A stretch of 53,495 nucleotides of DNA from an uncultured Coriobacteriaceae bacterium (GTDB lineage Bacteria; Actinomycetota; Coriobacteriia; Coriobacteriales; Eggerthellaceae). The notes below the pieces were generated by a model that was given only the letters and a program-made list of their open reading frames with translations, did no database searches and was not told where the DNA came from. How positions within the stretch are numbered: the first letter of the stretch is position 1; each line of letters opens with the position of its first letter. Below are positions 1-9,090 of the stretch, piece after piece. The stretch is from contig UQDJ01000007.1 in the NCBI GenBank assembly GCA_900539675.1, forward strand, positions 1 to 53,495, in the 5' to 3' direction. A program made the translations under genes and the position numbers.

Positions 1-1489
1 TCTCAAATGGCTCCAGATTGCCGCGATCGATCCAATACTTTAGATTGCGCACAACCATTTTGCTGTCACTAAGATCAAAGCTATCTACATCGTGCTCACT
101 AATTTCAACCAAACAAGCAACATCAAAGTTAGTTTGGGTGGTAGCCGTCTCAAAACCGCTGAGCATTACGCCAGAATTACTTGCACCCGCAGCAAATAAA
201 TCGGGCATATCGAGTAAGCAACGCTGCGTCATGCCGGAACCCATAGAATGGCCAGTCACATAAATACGGGAGTACTCAATTTCCTCGCGAGCTGCAACAT
301 CAGCAATCATGGCACGTATAAATTTTTCATCGTCTAAATAGTAGTCTTCGAGCCCCTTGCATGAGATATTCCAAGTAGGCATAGGATTGGCATTCATTCG
401 CGTCTGAGCCATACCCCCTGATGGGAATAAAGCGATAAAATCGCGACTTTCGGCCACATTAAACCACTCTGCCCCATACAAGCCGCTCTCAGCAACCTGT
501 GTACCACCATGGCAAAACACCACAATAGGACGTTTCTTGGAACGACTGACATTCCGCTTAGGGATATATTCACACCAATGACGGGTATACCCATCGATTT
601 CCATCTCGTGAGTCGTAATACCCAACTCTTCAAGAGTTCGATACTTGTGCAACCCACCTGGCCCAATACCCGTAGTGCGAATTGTACGATGCACCAACTT
701 CCACATTTCCTCAGCAGCTTTCGGAGATAGTACATCATCAAAAGCCGCCACATCCGCGATTACATCTGCAACGGGCTGGCCATTAATAGTATCCCGTGGC
801 TGCACTTGAGTTGCAGGAGCTATGAAACGGTGGTTATCACGATAAGTGCGCTTGCAAGTATGGTTACGGCGCTTAAAATCTTCAACTGCATGGCAGAATG
901 CCTCCGTTTCATTTGAAACCTGGAAATATACTGGCACAGGAATCTCTGCAGCTAGAACGTAGGGTAATGCGGCAGGTGCGTGGTTGGCAGACTCTATATC
1001 AGCTTCGGTGAACTCAAATTCACCAGCAAAGCCAACGCCTGCGTACGCATCAGGATGCTTTTGGGTATACCGTAAACCCACTGTTGCCCCAGTACCATAT
1101 CCAACCAAATATGCAAAGAACACCTGTGTTACATAGTGATCGCGAACATCCAACTTAGAACGCAATTCCTCAACAAAAGCAATGCCTTCTTCACCTGTGT
1201 TCCAAGAGCCATTTGGCTGAGCTAAAAACAGCACTACCTTATTATCGTCAGCAATTGTCTTCCATCCTGACTTTATTAAAAAGTCCTGAACTGTAATGCT
1301 ATCCGGTAAAAGAATTGCTACGCTCCAGCAACTGCAAGACGTTGATTCCGGAATATATACAAAGGCCTTTGCCTCTTGATGCTCGCATGGTAAATGAAAT
1401 AAGCCCACATTTAAATGATAGTAAGGATGCTTTGGATCCATTTTGGCGAATGCGCCTGTGTAGTCAGAAGCAAATTCTTGAATCTGCAT
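1..1489 (-). CDS. Two-domain alpha/beta-hydrolase esterase (PHB depolymerase/LpqC-like), C-terminus off the left edge
   Basis: The frame opens at an ATG at 1489 and stays open to base 1, giving about 496 residues with no stop, so the C-terminus is missing. An AAGGAGG ribosome site lies 10 bases before this ATG. The start overlaps the upstream esterase stop as TGATG, so the two genes are translationally coupled. The second half looks like a CE1/polyhydroxybutyrate-depolymerase-type esterase: an oxyanion-side FCHGGT motif, then the nucleophile elbow GHSMGSG with Ser about 415. The first half also resembles an alpha/beta-hydrolase fold, but its elbow reads GYGTG (130-134), with Gly at the nucleophile position, so that half is probably inactive. 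No signal peptide is visible, so it is likely cytoplasmic. The substrate is unknown; the context suggests an imported ester. Confidence 0.75.
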   Translation of the reverse strand, partial: MQIQEFASDYTGAFAKMDPKHPYYHLNVGLFHLPCEHQEAKAFVYIPESTSCSCWSVAILLPDSITVQDFLIKSGWKTIADDNKVVLFLAQPNGSWNTGEEGIAFVEELRSKLDVRDHYVTQVFFAYLVGYGTGATVGLRYTQKHPDAYAGVGFAGEFEFTEADIESANHAPAALPYVLAAEIPVPVYFQVSNETEAFCHAVEDFKRRNHTCKRTYRDNHRFIAPATQVQPRDTINGQPVADVIADVAAFDDVLSPKAAEEMWKLVHRTIRTTGIGPGGLHKYRTLEELGITTHEMEIDGYTRHWCEYIPKRNVSRSKKRPIVVFCHGGTQVAESGLYGAEWFNVAESRDFIALFPSGGMAQTRMNANPMPTWNISCKGLEDYYLDDEKFIRAMIADVAAREEIEYSRIYVTGHSMGSGMTQRCLLDMPDLFAAGASNSGVMLSGFETATTQTNFDVACLVEISEHDVDSFDLSDSKMVVRNLKYWIDRGNLEPFE

Positions 1490-2982
1490 CAATCAAGCGC
1501 CTCCTTCAAAGCGTTGTAGTCGTCAAATAACGGTGCAAATACTGGATAATCCTTATCCCAGAATCCATTCACCGGGGTCCATTCACTATCAATATTCATT
1601 ACCGTGCCACCATGGGACGTATATTCAGGCCAAGCAGGAATAGAAGAGTTATTCGGGTTGCCCGTCGCAATAAAGCTTGCCCAGGTGTCCTGAACCTGCT
1701 TCTGAAGATCCTTGGGTGCACATTTTGGGACTTGAGTGCCAAACACGAAAGGACACGGTGCACCATGAGGAGCACGTAGTCCTGTTGATGGATCAGCCCA
1801 TGAAAACTGATACTGATAGACCTTGCCATGAAGCGCACAGGCGCGCGCCATCAGCTCAGCTGGAATGGTCATCATAAGTTCAGTTTGGGCGGTCTCACAC
1901 GCCTGTAATACCGGCTCATCCGTATGGTTCGACAAATACTGGTCTACTGGGGTTCGATCACCTTTCAGGAATCGCTGATTACTTTTAATGACTTTATCGA
2001 TCGCCTCTTCGTCGTTAAGGCCAACAAAACCTGAGTCTCTTTCGCCGTTGCTGTATCCAATCATTACCTCTTTATCGGCAGCTACACCGGCAATCAAGCG
2101 ATCAAATTCACCTTCTTTAACAACGAGGTTATCTATGACAGGAGACCCATATATATCTCCAAAGACAATTTGCTGTGCGCGAAGCAAATTGTCAGCTGAA
2201 ACCGCAAGGGCTTCATCAAGAGCCGTAATACCTAAATAGTCAAATACCTTACGTGACGCTTCCGCAGATTCTTCCAAAGTACGCGGAGGAGGACCTTGTA
2301 AAAATGAGCTTTGGCAAATAGCGCGCTGAAACAACGGCAAAGATTCTTCGGATGCCAGGTGATGGCAAATTGCATTGGATCCAGCGGAATGGCCATAAAG
2401 AGTAATCGTGCCAGGATCAGCATTGAATGCAGCAGCATTTTCGCGAACCCACTGCAAAGCCGCACGATGGTCAAGGAGGTTTAAATTGTTGCTCCATTTA
2501 TATGCCTCGCTTGCACCTAGAACATCTAAGTTAATTGAGCCAAAAACGCCTAATCGGTAATTCGGTGCAACAACAACGATTTCCGGATGCGCCGCAACGA
2601 ATGCTTCGCCTCTAGCTTGCACTCGCGAAGCATGACCGATTGCATACGACCCACCATACACCCAAAACAGAATCCCCTTTTTAGGCGTTTTCAAATCAGA
2701 GGCCCACACATTCAAATACAAGCAATCTTCGCTAATTGGAATGTGAATTGGTTCTTTCATTTGATCCGCCAAATGACGAGGATAATTCAATTGGATGGGC
2801 GCGGGCGGATAAATATCCGCCCGCCTTTCGTTATCGTAGGTTGCCAAAGGTTGTGGCGGCTGCCAGCGTAATTCTCCAAGAGGGGGCTGTGCGAATGGGA
2901 TACCCTTAAAGGACAACACGCCGGATTTTTCCTGGGTGCCTATATAGCAACCCGCCTTTGTCTCTATACGATAGTCTTCCAT
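1489..2982 (-). CDS. Type-B carboxylesterase
   Basis: This 497-residue protein has the usual family length. It carries the type-B signature SEDCLYLNVW (84-93), the oxyanion region VYGGSY (108-113) and the nucleophile elbow GHSAGS with Ser199. Glu314 in SNGERDSG and His406 in APHGAP fit the other two catalytic positions. It would hydrolyse carboxylic esters. There is no signal peptide, so a cytoplasmic enzyme is likely. It starts 3 bases after the MFS transporter stop and ends overlapping the next esterase, so the three form one operon. Import followed by two de-esterification steps is a reasonable inference; the substrate cannot be read from sequence. Confidence 0.9.
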   Translation of the reverse strand: MEDYRIETKAGCYIGTQEKSGVLSFKGIPFAQPPLGELRWQPPQPLATYDNERRADIYPPAPIQLNYPRHLADQMKEPIHIPISEDCLYLNVWASDLKTPKKGILFWVYGGSYAIGHASRVQARGEAFVAAHPEIVVVAPNYRLGVFGSINLDVLGASEAYKWSNNLNLLDHRAALQWVRENAAAFNADPGTITLYGHSAGSNAICHHLASEESLPLFQRAICQSSFLQGPPPRTLEESAEASRKVFDYLGITALDEALAVSADNLLRAQQIVFGDIYGSPVIDNLVVKEGEFDRLIAGVAADKEVMIGYSNGERDSGFVGLNDEEAIDKVIKSNQRFLKGDRTPVDQYLSNHTDEPVLQACETAQTELMMTIPAELMARACALHGKVYQYQFSWADPSTGLRAPHGAPCPFVFGTQVPKCAPKDLQKQVQDTWASFIATGNPNNSSIPAWPEYTSHGGTVMNIDSEWTPVNGFWDKDYPVFAPLFDDYNALKEALD

Positions 2983-2985
2983 GGT

Positions 2986-4269
2986 TTACCAACCCATTTC
3001 GTTCTTCGGGTGACGCTTCAGCAAGACCTTGATAAAGATCATCCAAATTACAAAGCCAACCAGAGGTACAACACCCAAAATGATATAGGCTGGGCGATAC
3101 ATGCCACCAACTAAAGCTGCAATGCCAGTAAATACGATTGGACCCAAAGTCTGACCAATATCAGAACCCATCAGATAGGTATTGCCAGCAACACCGATGC
3201 GATCGTCGGGCGCGCCCTTAATAGCCATGGTACGGCTACCAATAAGACCGCCACCACCAATGCCGTAAATAATGGAAGCTAAGAGCAATCCCCACATATC
3301 AGTAGAAGCTGCCGTTACTAAGTTTGCAACCGCTACCGCAAAGAAGCCAGGAATCAAGCCCCAACGAGCGCCTTTTTTATCAATGATGCGACCAAAAACT
3401 GGTCGGGAGAAATACATGATAACGTTGTGAACAGTAACCATAATGCCAACATTAGCAATTGCAAGATCGGCACGACCATAAGCTAGCAGGATCGTGGAAC
3501 CTTGGCCATATACGGCAATGGAAAACATTGCAGATACCAGCATGTAAGGAACGGATGCCCAGTCAATAAAGTCACGGATATGGATGCCCTTCTTCTGCTT
3601 CTTTTGAGCAGGATCCTTTGGTGCAGGTTTCTTCCACTTATATGGCATGGTTGCAGTCAGCAAAGCATCCAACAAAGCCACAGCAGCAGCAACCAAGAAT
3701 AAGCCACTAAAGCCAATGGCATCAGCTACTGGGATTGCAAAGGGGGACACAACACTGGAACCAACTACAGGGCCCAGCATAAACAAACCAGAAGCAATAC
3801 CATAGTCCGCCTTGCCTACAACATCAGCCAGAATAACAGCGTTCAGGCCCATGCTGGCACCCCAACCAATGCCTCGAATTACCTGGAAGGTATACAGGGA
3901 AACAACTTCGCTTGCAAAGGCCATTCCAACCGTGCCGGCTGCCAGGATGACATAGGCAAGAATTAATAGCTTTTTACGATCGAAGCGGTCGATGATCGGT
4001 GAGGAAATTGGTTTCATGATCAACGACAAGAACGAAAACATACTTACTACGGTGCCTACCACAGCAGCATTCATTCCGTAGTTTTCCGTGAAATTAACAA
4101 CCAAGCCTGCATTGATGATATTAAAGCTAATGCATACCAGAATGTTGCCAACAAACACGGTCAAGAATGCTCGCTGGCTCAATACCTGCCAAACACTCTT
4201 GTGCTTTTGTTCCTCGGGAGCGTTTTGCTCCTCTTGTGGCTGCGTTTCCACCGCCTTTTCTTCAGACAT
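2986..4269 (-). CDS. MFS transporter
   Basis: This 427-residue protein has about twelve hydrophobic segments, a hydrophilic Glu/Gln-rich N-terminus (about 1-25) and a Lys-rich central loop after TM6 (about 210-230). The loop between TM2 and TM3 has a motif-A-like DRFDRKK, repeated between TM8 and TM9 as GRIIDKKGARWG. These features are typical of the Major Facilitator Superfamily. A strong AAGGAGAG site precedes the ATG. It is the first gene of the esterase operon and lies downstream of two LysR genes on the same strand, so it probably imports the ester substrate or exports its product. The substrate is unknown. Confidence 0.88.
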   Translation of the reverse strand: MSEEKAVETQPQEEQNAPEEQKHKSVWQVLSQRAFLTVFVGNILVCISFNIINAGLVVNFTENYGMNAAVVGTVVSMFSFLSLIMKPISSPIIDRFDRKKLLILAYVILAAGTVGMAFASEVVSLYTFQVIRGIGWGASMGLNAVILADVVGKADYGIASGLFMLGPVVGSSVVSPFAIPVADAIGFSGLFLVAAAVALLDALLTATMPYKWKKPAPKDPAQKKQKKGIHIRDFIDWASVPYMLVSAMFSIAVYGQGSTILLAYGRADLAIANVGIMVTVHNVIMYFSRPVFGRIIDKKGARWGLIPGFFAVAVANLVTAASTDMWGLLLASIIYGIGGGGLIGSRTMAIKGAPDDRIGVAGNTYLMGSDIGQTLGPIVFTGIAALVGGMYRPAYIILGVVPLVGFVIWMIFIKVLLKRHPKNEMGW

Positions 4270-4612
4270 ATCACTCTCTCCTTAAATCAGATTGTGCAAT
4301 CTTCGAAAGGTGATCTGCTGAAGTCTCTTGTGCTGTCGTTTAAATCGACTGCGTTTACAGCTCTCCAATCATGCAAATGCTAGCTTTATGCAGGATTGAA
4401 CAAACGCTTTCGTGCAAAACGATTTCACTTGCCCAAAAGCCCCCATGCTTTTGAGATTCCCCTTTCAGTGAATCGTTGCAGTCCACCTCTCGATGATTCC
4501 AGGTTAGCAACGCCACTAAAGGTTTTAGGTTTGCCGGTAATCTTTCTATTGCAGATTGGGAATATGAACATGTTCTATCCCGTATGAGTTATCAGTTCAT
4601 TACTAAACACAT
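4270..4612. promoter_or_regulatory. Intergenic control region of the MFS-esterase operon
   Basis: This 343-base gap holds no gene I can support. A perfect 10-bp palindrome GAACATGTTC lies at 4566-4575 with ATA/TAT on its flanks, a plausible LysR-type or other dimeric operator. A CAAAAGC/GCTTTTG hairpin at 4434-4453 may end the LysR transcript but lacks a U-tract. No convincing -35/-10 pair was found. Confidence 0.35.
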
Positions 4613-5521
4613 CTAACTTACGTGTTTAAATACTGAAGGAGCTTCTTTAAAGTATTGTTGCAAAAAATGAACTAATGCCCAGGCTGCAGGCGTAGGTTCG
4701 TAGTTAGGGGACCATATAATTTGCAAATGACGAGTGCCCAGAAGACTCCCTGCAGTAACTCCTTCCAAGGGAATTTTTACAACTTGCGATTCTAAACCAG
4801 CTAACATTGACAGCTCTGGTGCAACGAGAACTCCGATACCCTGTTCTACGTAGTGCAACGCTCCCCATACTTGCGGACAATCAATTTTCTTAGACGGACG
4901 AAAGCCACCCACACGGCACACCTCATCAAGCAAGGCGCCACCGTGCTCTGCCGGTGGCACAACAAAGGCTTCATTCTGTAAATCTGTAATCGAAACCGAC
5001 GATGCATGGGCCAAACGATGCGAAGGACTTACTGCCAACACATAATGTTCGTTAGCTAATTGAACCGCATCGGGGTCAAATCCCTCTTCACGCGTTGATA
5101 CAAATTCCAAATCGAACCCTTTAGTTTTTGCTTCAGTGTTTGACAAAATAATGTCTAATTGGATGTCAGGATGCATTCGAATAAATGGTGCAAGCACAGC
5201 GCTTGTATTACCTAAACTATGATGAAAATAAATCCGAATAAGCTTCTCCTGGCGCTCTTTCATTTCTGCAATTTCTACAACCGCATCGCTCATTATCTTT
5301 TCAGCAACATCGGTATAGTGCAGCATTATTTTCCCGTATTGATTAAGCACCAAATGCCGACCATTACGCCAGAATAATGCTGCTCCCAGATCTCTTTCAA
5401 CTTGTTTGATCGTACGACTGAGAGAAGACGTGGAAACATGCATCTTTTGCGCAGCATAGGAAATGCTTCCATAATGAACGACCTCTTTGATAATAAGCAA
5501 TTCATCTAGGCTAATCATCAT
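4613..5521 (-). CDS. LysR-family transcriptional regulator
   Basis: This is an N-terminal winged helix-turn-helix (about 5-65, with SISYAAQKMHVSTSSLSRTI as recognition region) followed by a LysR effector-binding domain, about 302 residues in total. I place the start at the ATG-ATG pair at 5521/5518, which gives the normal LysR N-terminus MISLDELL. A longer reading to 5584 would overlap the upstream gene and add an atypical basic leader. It starts 19 bases after the preceding LysR gene and is clearly its paralogue: shared LNQYGK after the HTH, FRP and VEQ..GV in the same order. It probably regulates the adjacent MFS-esterase operon. Confidence 0.85.
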   Translation of the reverse strand: MMISLDELLIIKEVVHYGSISYAAQKMHVSTSSLSRTIKQVERDLGAALFWRNGRHLVLNQYGKIMLHYTDVAEKIMSDAVVEIAEMKERQEKLIRIYFHHSLGNTSAVLAPFIRMHPDIQLDIILSNTEAKTKGFDLEFVSTREEGFDPDAVQLANEHYVLAVSPSHRLAHASSVSITDLQNEAFVVPPAEHGGALLDEVCRVGGFRPSKKIDCPQVWGALHYVEQGIGVLVAPELSMLAGLESQVVKIPLEGVTAGSLLGTRHLQIIWSPNYEPTPAAWALVHFLQQYFKEAPSVFKHVS

Positions 5522-5540
5522 TATCGCTTTCCGTCGAAGT

Positions 5541-6416
5541 CTAATCTTTAGAGGAACCAGTAAAAATTGTTTCAAGATATTCAATCAAGGCAAGAGTGGC
5601 ATCAGTAAGATATGCTCCGAGTGGCCACTGAAGATATAGTTTTCGCGACACGTGGATATCAGACAAAGGGATCGCTTTGATCTTCAGGTCAATTTTTGCT
5701 AACCACGATTTTTCGCATCCTATACAGACCCCCACATTCTGTTCAACTAAATTAAGCAACGCCCAATAACTTGAAGAATAACAGCGGATTTTCGGTCTAA
5801 ACCCAGCCAATTCAAACATGCGTGTCTGTACTCGAGTCATTTGAGTGTCATAGGGAGAGATAACAAAACCCACATCCTTTAATTCTTTAAGTGCTATTTG
5901 AGAGCGATTCGCTAGTTCATTGCCTTCAGACACCAAGAGCACATATGGGTCATCACATAGCTCTCGGACATTTCCTCCCCCGCATTTTTCATGAGATGCA
6001 AAATATTCCAGATCATAGTTAATGCCTATTGTGTCATCACCAGGCGTAATAACCGGAACGGTAATATCTGGATTTTGGTCATAAAAGCCTTTGAGGACCG
6101 CTGGGAAATCTCCCAGCGGACTGCGAGCCACTAAACGAACACGCTGTTTATCGGTCGAAAGAACGTTTGATATTTCGTTTCTGGCATTATGAATTGTTCG
6201 AAAGCAATTATTGGTTGCTTCATATAAGTGTTTGCCATATTGATTAAGCTCAACACGTCTACCGGCTCGAACAAAAAGAGGAACGCCTAGATCGTCTTCG
6301 AGACGACGGACAATGCGGCTTAAATATGCCTGAGACACACCCATTAATTCAGCTGCACGAGTAAAGTTTTCAGTTTCAGCTGCAGCTTTGAAATAACGTA
6401 AATTGTTGTATTCCAT
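5541..6416 (-). CDS. LysR-family transcriptional regulator (paralogue of the next gene)
   Basis: This 291-residue LTTR has an N-terminal HTH (NFTRAAELMGVSQAYLSRIV, about 19-38) and a C-terminal substrate-binding-like domain. The ATG at 6416 is chosen because GGAGG lies 5-6 bases upstream and the protein then begins MEYNNLRYF, the standard LysR start. It is followed by a second LysR gene in the same direction, so the two are probably co-transcribed and may act as a pair on the esterase operon. Its 5' side is divergent from a lipoprotein gene. The effector is unknown; an aromatic acid or ester would be typical but is not shown. Confidence 0.87.
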   Translation of the reverse strand: MEYNNLRYFKAAAETENFTRAAELMGVSQAYLSRIVRRLEDDLGVPLFVRAGRRVELNQYGKHLYEATNNCFRTIHNARNEISNVLSTDKQRVRLVARSPLGDFPAVLKGFYDQNPDITVPVITPGDDTIGINYDLEYFASHEKCGGGNVRELCDDPYVLLVSEGNELANRSQIALKELKDVGFVISPYDTQMTRVQTRMFELAGFRPKIRCYSSSYWALLNLVEQNVGVCIGCEKSWLAKIDLKIKAIPLSDIHVSRKLYLQWPLGAYLTDATLALIEYLETIFTGSSKD

Positions 6417-6605
6417 ACATGCCTCCAGCATATATCCCCTCAAACCCTTATCAGTTTAGACTTTTTACGTTCTGCTTAAAGATACTCAACTCGGAGATCA
6501 GGAATCAAACGAAATTCGTATTGATCTTTTTCAATTCTTATATACCACTATCAGCGTGGTACGATGATATACATCCTGATAGATCAACTGTTTAAGGGAG
6601 ATGCT

Positions 6606-7307
6606 ATGACAAAACCAGCCTTGGCACATCGCAACGGTGCCCTTCGCGCCACTGTTATTGGTGGCCTTATCGCCTGCTTAACGTTCTGCACAATTCTTTT
6701 AAGTGGTTGTGCTGGTCCGTCCCCTACCGACGTTTCCAAAGAATTCTTTGATGCGGTTAAACAAGACAATACCGATACGTTGCAAAAAACCTACAGCGGC
6801 GAAGACTCCAATCTGTTCAAATCGTTAGAAAACGAAGAAATGAACGCGCTATCCCAGGAGGAAAACACATCCGAAACTTCTGCGCAGCTCCAGTCCGAAA
6901 TGGATAATACTTTGCTGCCTAAGCTGCGCGATTTCGACTACGAATTATCCAACGAACAGATTAATGGTGACAGCGCCACAGTAGATGTAAAAATCACCAC
7001 CTATGCAGTTGGTGATGCCATTTCATCAGCACTCAACGACTACCTCAGCCAGGGCTTCACTATGGCGCTTTCTGGTAGTTCAGAAGAAGATTTGACGAAC
7101 TTCGCCATGCAAACTTTCATCGATAAGTTCAACAACATGGAAAAAAGTTACACCGGAACTGCTACCGTGTCTCTGTCCAAGGTGGATGGCAATTGGAAAG
7201 TTGACCCCATCGCCGGCAATAGCGATCTAGCCGATTTGCTTTCGGGCGGTCTTTTGAGCTATGCCTCATCCGTTCAAACAGCCACCCAGGCAAGCAATGC
7301 CGACTAA
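6606..7307 (+). CDS. Lipoprotein of unknown function
   Basis: This 233-residue protein starts at the ATG at 6606, preceded by AAGGGAG at a good distance. An upstream in-frame ATG at 6564 lacks a ribosome site. It has a basic N-terminus, a hydrophobic stretch and a lipobox LLSGC (Cys about 35), so it should be lipid-anchored outside the membrane. The remaining part is acidic and soluble (TDVSKEFFDAVKQDN; SYTGTATVSLSKVDGNWKV). It resembles small lipoproteins with an NTF2-like or DUF5105/DUF4878-like fold, but I cannot fix the family. It is a single gene with no obvious operon partner. Confidence 0.75.
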   Translation: MTKPALAHRNGALRATVIGGLIACLTFCTILLSGCAGPSPTDVSKEFFDAVKQDNTDTLQKTYSGEDSNLFKSLENEEMNALSQEENTSETSAQLQSEMDNTLLPKLRDFDYELSNEQINGDSATVDVKITTYAVGDAISSALNDYLSQGFTMALSGSSEEDLTNFAMQTFIDKFNNMEKSYTGTATVSLSKVDGNWKVDPIAGNSDLADLLSGGLLSYASSVQTATQASNAD

Positions 7308-7322
7308 TTGAACTCGGGTCAA

Positions 7323-7394
7323 TTTTCTGCTTGCACACAATGCAGATTAGCTGACCTGGGAGCCACTTTTCTGCCTGCACGCAATGCGAACTAG
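7323..7394. repeat. Two imperfect direct repeats after the lipoprotein gene
   Basis: A 28-base segment at 7323-7350 recurs at 7367-7394 with a period of 44 and 23 of 28 bases identical (TTTTCTGC.TGCAC.CAATGC). It lies just after the stop codon and contains no gene. It belongs to a pattern of local duplications downstream of genes seen across the window. Confidence 0.6.
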
Positions 7395-7490
7395 TTGCAT
7401 TAGTTAGAGTCGCTTATTCGCCCTGGCAACCACGTATCCGCTTATAACTCGACGAATTCACTAACTCAATTAGCAACTGCCCAGGAATAA

Positions 7491-7525
7491 AACAGCCCCG
7501 GTCGAACGATTCGATCGGGGCTGTT
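7491..7525 (-). terminator. Rho-independent terminator of tRNA-Leu
   Basis: A stem pairs AACAGCCCCG.TCGA with TCGATCGGGGCTGTT around a 5-base loop. On the minus strand it is followed by TTTTATT, so it reads as the terminator of the tRNA-Leu transcript. Confidence 0.8.
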
Positions 7526-7536
7526 ATGCGTCTAAC

Positions 7537-7620
7537 TGGTGCCGGAGGCGGGATTTGAACCCGCACGTCTTTCGACAACGGTTTTTGAGACCGCCGCGTC
7601 TGCCGTTCCGCCACTCCGGC
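7537..7620 (-). tRNA. tRNA-Leu (anticodon CAA)
   Basis: On the minus strand the acceptor arm GCCGGAG pairs with CTCCGGC. The anticodon loop is CTCAAAA with anticodon CAA (reads UUG). There is a long class II variable arm and a T-arm with GGTTCAAATCC. The 3' CCA is encoded at 7537-7539. A promoter and a terminator flank it. Confidence 0.95.
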
Positions 7621-7630
7621 GCAAGTAAGG

Positions 7631-7660
7631 ATTATACATAAAAATGAGGAAAATGACCAA
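7631..7660 (-). promoter_or_regulatory. Promoter of tRNA-Leu
   Basis: On the minus strand, TTGGTC (7655-7660) and a perfect TATAAT (7631-7636) are 18 bases apart. The expected start point is just before the tRNA 5' end at 7620. Confidence 0.7.
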
Positions 7661-7781
7661 TAATTGACCAACGAAAGAATAAATCCTTATTTCGACCGTC
7701 ATTTCTCATCAATTCGCCCCTGTAATGACCCATAATAAAATTTATTGGCGTCCTGAACGCTCAGTACCAAGGAGGAACCCT

Positions 7782-8963
7782 ATGATCAACGAAACAGCCT
7801 ACGAATTAGGCGCAGCGCCTTCCGTCATTCGTGAATTATTTGCCTATGGGCAAAAACGCAAGGCAGAAATTGGCGACGAAAACGTTTTCGACTACAGCAT
7901 AGGCAACCCCAGTGTTCCAGCACCACAAAAAGTTGCAGACACTATTACCGAGCTTGCCAAAATGCCAGCAGCAGCATTGCATGCCTATTCTTCCTCTGCT
8001 GGCCTTGATTCCACCCGCAAAGCCATTGCTGAAAACCTGAATAAGCGCTTCGGCACGCACTATGATATCCATAACCTCTATATGACCATGGGCGCTGCTG
8101 GCTGCCTTTCGTGCTGCTTTCACGCCTTAGCCAATCCGGGCGATGAATTCATTGTTATTTCGCCCTATTTTCCCGAGTACAAGGTATGGATTCAAAACGC
8201 ACAGGGCATCTGCGTAGAAGTTCCCGCGCGCAAGGACAATTTCCAAATAGACATTGACACCTTACGCGCTGCTATCACTGCCAAAACCAAGGCTGTGGTT
8301 ATCAATTCGCCCAATAACCCTGTTGGTGCGGTATACACCCGTGAAACGCTGCAAGCCATGGCTGATGTATTGCACCAGAAAGAAGCCGAATTTGGCACTG
8401 ACATATTTGTGATTTCTGATGAACCGTACCGCGAACTGGTATATGACGGCGTTGAAGTGCCTTGGGTTCCCGACATTTATGACAACACGCTGATTTGTTA
8501 TTCCTGGTCAAAGTCGCTTTCCTTGCCAGGAGATCGCATTGGCTATGTTCTTACTCCAGATACCGTAACTGATGCAAAGCGTGTTCAGCTGGCAGTTACC
8601 GGCGCCGGAAGATCGCTGGGTTATGTTTGCGCGCCTGTGTTTTTCCAGCGCGTAATTGAACGCTGCGTAGATGAACCAACCAATACTGCAGCGTATGCCC
8701 ACAATAGAAAGCTGCTCACCGATGGTCTGGATGAACTGGGCTACAACTATATTGCTCCTGATGGCGCATTCTATCTGTGGGTGCAAGCACTTGAGCCAGA
8801 TGCAAAAGCATTTTCAGAGCAGGCCAAAAAGCATGAACTTTTGCTCGTACCATCCGATAGCTTTGGCGTATCAGGCTGGGTGCGCTTGGGCTATTGCATT
8901 GATGCAAAGACTATCCAAAACTCTATGCCGGCATTTGCGGCCCTGAAAAAGGATTACGAGTAA
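7782..8963 (+). CDS. Pyridoxal-phosphate aminotransferase, class I/II
   Basis: This 393-residue fold-type I PLP enzyme starts at the ATG at 7782, chosen for the AAGGAGG site 6 bases upstream; an earlier in-frame ATG at 7725 has none. Motifs in order are YSIGNPSVP near the N-terminus, NSPNNPVGAVY (175-185), SDEPYREL with the cofactor-binding Asp213, and SWSKSLSLPGDRIGY with the Schiff-base Lys about 244. This is the AspC/class I-II pattern. It transfers amino groups from an amino acid to a 2-oxo acid; the exact substrate cannot be told from sequence. It stands alone, followed by hairpins and a convergent TetR gene. Confidence 0.88.
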   Translation: MINETAYELGAAPSVIRELFAYGQKRKAEIGDENVFDYSIGNPSVPAPQKVADTITELAKMPAAALHAYSSSAGLDSTRKAIAENLNKRFGTHYDIHNLYMTMGAAGCLSCCFHALANPGDEFIVISPYFPEYKVWIQNAQGICVEVPARKDNFQIDIDTLRAAITAKTKAVVINSPNNPVGAVYTRETLQAMADVLHQKEAEFGTDIFVISDEPYRELVYDGVEVPWVPDIYDNTLICYSWSKSLSLPGDRIGYVLTPDTVTDAKRVQLAVTGAGRSLGYVCAPVFFQRVIERCVDEPTNTAAYAHNRKLLTDGLDELGYNYIAPDGAFYLWVQALEPDAKAFSEQAKKHELLLVPSDSFGVSGWVRLGYCIDAKTIQNSMPAFAALKKDYE

Positions 8964-9013
8964 GCCCATCCATCGCGTCCCAGGTAGCGTCCTGAGCCGC
9001 GTCCTATGTAACG

Positions 9014-9037
9014 TAAGCACTCCATGGCGTGCTTTTA
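9014..9037 (+). terminator. Possible terminator of the aminotransferase gene
   Basis: AAGCAC and GTGCTT pair around TCCATGGC, and the 3' arm runs into TTTTAA. The stem is short but correctly placed about 50 bases after the stop codon. Confidence 0.4.
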
Positions 9038-9052
9038 ACGTACGCCCTCTAT

Positions 9053-9090
9053 GATAGCGTCCTTCTTAGCGCCCTGAGAAGGACGCTATC
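9053..9090. terminator. Strong hairpin at the 3' end of the TetR gene
   Basis: GATAGCGTCCTTCT pairs with AGAAGGACGCTATC around a 10-base loop. The 3' arm contains the TetR stop codon (9086-9088). It lies between two convergent genes and probably ends transcription from the aminotransferase side, where GGCTTTCTT follows. Confidence 0.55.
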
